A stretch of 5,515 nucleotides of DNA, taken from Lachnospiraceae bacterium. GTDB taxonomy: Bacteria > Bacillota_A > Clostridia > Lachnospirales > Lachnospiraceae. The notes under the pieces are model-generated. The model saw only the letters and a list, made by a program, of their open reading frames with translations. It ran no database searches and was not told the origin of the DNA. Each line of letters begins with the position of its first letter. Positions within the stretch are counted from its first letter, which is position 1. The DNA lies in assembly GCA_004556565.1 (NCBI GenBank), contig SFGN01000131.1:1-5515 (forward strand). The letters are read 5' to 3'. The position numbers and the translations under genes were made by a program. Positions 5,087 through 5,515 of this stretch are shown here, piece after piece.

Positions 5087-5215
5087 TGTACTTTTGCAAA
5101 TTCTTTGCTTTTTATACTTTTTGATTTATTATACACCAAATTCTTGCAAAAATCAAGATTTTAAACAAAAGCAATGCTCTTAAAATTCTGATTTTCAGCG
5201 TTTTGCAAAAGTACA
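5087..5215. repeat. Perfect 14-bp inverted repeats flanking the cassette promoter (candidate invertible segment)
   Basis: TGTACTTTTGCAAA at 5087-5100 and its exact reverse complement TTTGCAAAAGTACA at 5202-5215 enclose 101 bases. The only strong promoter of the cassette lies inside and points left toward the 406-residue gene. Short perfect repeats around a promoter are the layout of phase-variable DNA inversion switches, well known in clostridia and Bacteroides. The right arm also coincides with the junction to the relaxase remnant. Alternatives are terminal repeats of a 129-base miniature element, or a pair of operator sites: TTTTGCAAAA at 5201-5210 is itself palindromic and TTGCAAA recurs at 5144-5150. 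Confidence 0.7.
5128..5156 (-). promoter_or_regulatory. Sigma-A-type promoter for the three-gene cassette
   Basis: On the minus strand TTGATT (5156-5151) and TATAAT (5133-5128) are separated by exactly 17 bases, with a perfect -10 hexamer and a 4-of-6 -35. Transcription would start near 5121 and give a leader of about 60 bases ahead of the ATG at 5060. A TTGCAAA copy at 5144-5150 lies in the spacer between -35 and -10 and could bind a regulator. The left inverted-repeat arm would be transcribed as part of the leader. Confidence 0.8.
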
Positions 5216-5420
5216 TTTGGACAAGGAACATCTGCACTGCCATTTCTGCTTTAATTCCGTTTCTTTTCGGGACGGCGGCAAGTACAATTATTCCAAAGCA
5301 GAGCAACTGCGTTTGCGAGAAGCCTCAGACCGACTTTGCCGGGAATACGGGCTGTCCGTTATTGAAAAGCCCCGCAAACGGCAGCCGCTTTTCCTGCAAC
5401 AGTATGTCAAAATCGCTTGA
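5184..5420 (+). pseudogene. Truncated MobA/VirD2-type relaxase fragment
   Basis: From codon GTA at 5211 the plus frame reads VHLDKEHLHCHFCFNSVSF, then a KYNYSKAEQ segment and LCREYGLSVIEKP. This is the conserved middle of a MobA/Mob-type relaxase, including the H-D-H-H-H metal-binding motif and following Asn. The N-terminal catalytic tyrosine region is missing: homology begins exactly at the right arm of the inverted repeat, and the frame is open only back to 5184. After VIEKP the sequence (RKRQPLFLQQYVKIA, stop at 5418-5420) no longer looks like the family, so the C-terminal part is also lost. It cannot be an active relaxase. It shows that a mobilisation gene once occupied this spot and was cut by the event that brought in, or rearranged, the adjacent cassette. 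Confidence 0.82.
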
Positions 5421-5446
5421 CGAACAAGCGTTCTATATGCTATACT
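5417..5446 (+). promoter_or_regulatory. Candidate outward promoter with overlapping palindrome
   Basis: TTGACG (5417-5422) and TATACT (5441-5446) are 18 bases apart, a good housekeeping-type promoter on the plus strand. The -35 overlaps a small palindrome CGCTTG-ACGAA-CAAGCG (5414-5430) that could be an operator. It lies at the end of the relaxase fragment and fires out of the window. An ATG at 5489 begins an open frame that continues to the edge (MKHRQPPKE), but it has no ribosome binding site, so the gene served is not identified. Confidence 0.6.
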
Positions 5447-5515
5447 ATACCTTGCTCTCATAGCAGAGTCCACAACTGAATATCTGAAATGAAACACAGG
5501 CAGCCGCCGAAAGAG

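Noticed and set aside
5364..5393. GAAAAGC/GCTTTTC inverted repeat as a terminator at the end of the relaxase fragment
   Set aside because: The stem is only seven bases with a 16-base loop and no T tail beyond the arm.
5489..5515. Possible start of a plus-strand gene (MKHRQPPKE) running off the right edge
   Set aside because: No ribosome binding site is present and nine codons are too few to identify anything.

Overview
The window looks like part of an integrative and conjugative element of the Tn1549/CTn type from a gut Clostridia-like Bacillota bacterium. This rests on recognising protein families (a VirD4-type coupling protein, PcfB, a DUF6017 replication-type protein, TnpV and a MobA-type relaxase fragment), strong AGGAGG-type ribosome binding sites and several intrinsic terminators. 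No taxonomic marker gene is present, so the genus cannot be named.

Region 1 (1-2160, minus strand) is conjugation backbone. In transcription order it holds a leader with two hairpins, a small cysteine-rich protein, the DUF6017 protein, PcfB, and the first 99 codons of the VirD4-like coupling protein, which runs off the left edge. The genes are tightly packed (a 20-base gap, ribosome binding sites before the upstream genes, and a 4-base ATGA overlap between pcfB and the coupling gene) and probably form one operon. An intrinsic terminator lies directly ahead of the first ribosome binding site, which suggests attenuation.

Region 2 (2160-3065, plus strand) is accessory. A segment with two overlapping, mutually exclusive hairpins precedes a complete tnpV-like gene that ends in its own terminator. 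After that come an extended -10 promoter, a strong hairpin, a 10-codon leader-like ORF and another terminator-like hairpin. This is the layout expected upstream of an attenuated gene such as a drug-resistance gene, but no plus-strand gene follows. It appears to be an orphan control region.

Region 3 (3085-5215, minus strand) is a visibly AT-richer three-gene cassette that I do not recognise: a 406-residue protein with two membrane segments between long coiled coils, a small protein that overlaps it and carries a module resembling those at the C-termini of clostridial cell-wall hydrolases, and a 107-residue protein. A good promoter (TTGATT, 17 bases, TATAAT) drives it. That promoter lies between perfect 14-base inverted repeats 101 bases apart, so it could be an invertible phase-variation switch; this is the most interesting signal in the window.

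Region 4 (5184-5515, plus strand) holds a broken relaxase gene that keeps only its histidine-motif section, joined exactly at the right inverted repeat. A well-formed outward promoter follows, with nothing identifiable before the window ends. Regions 2-4 read as accessory DNA assembled by several insertion or deletion events.
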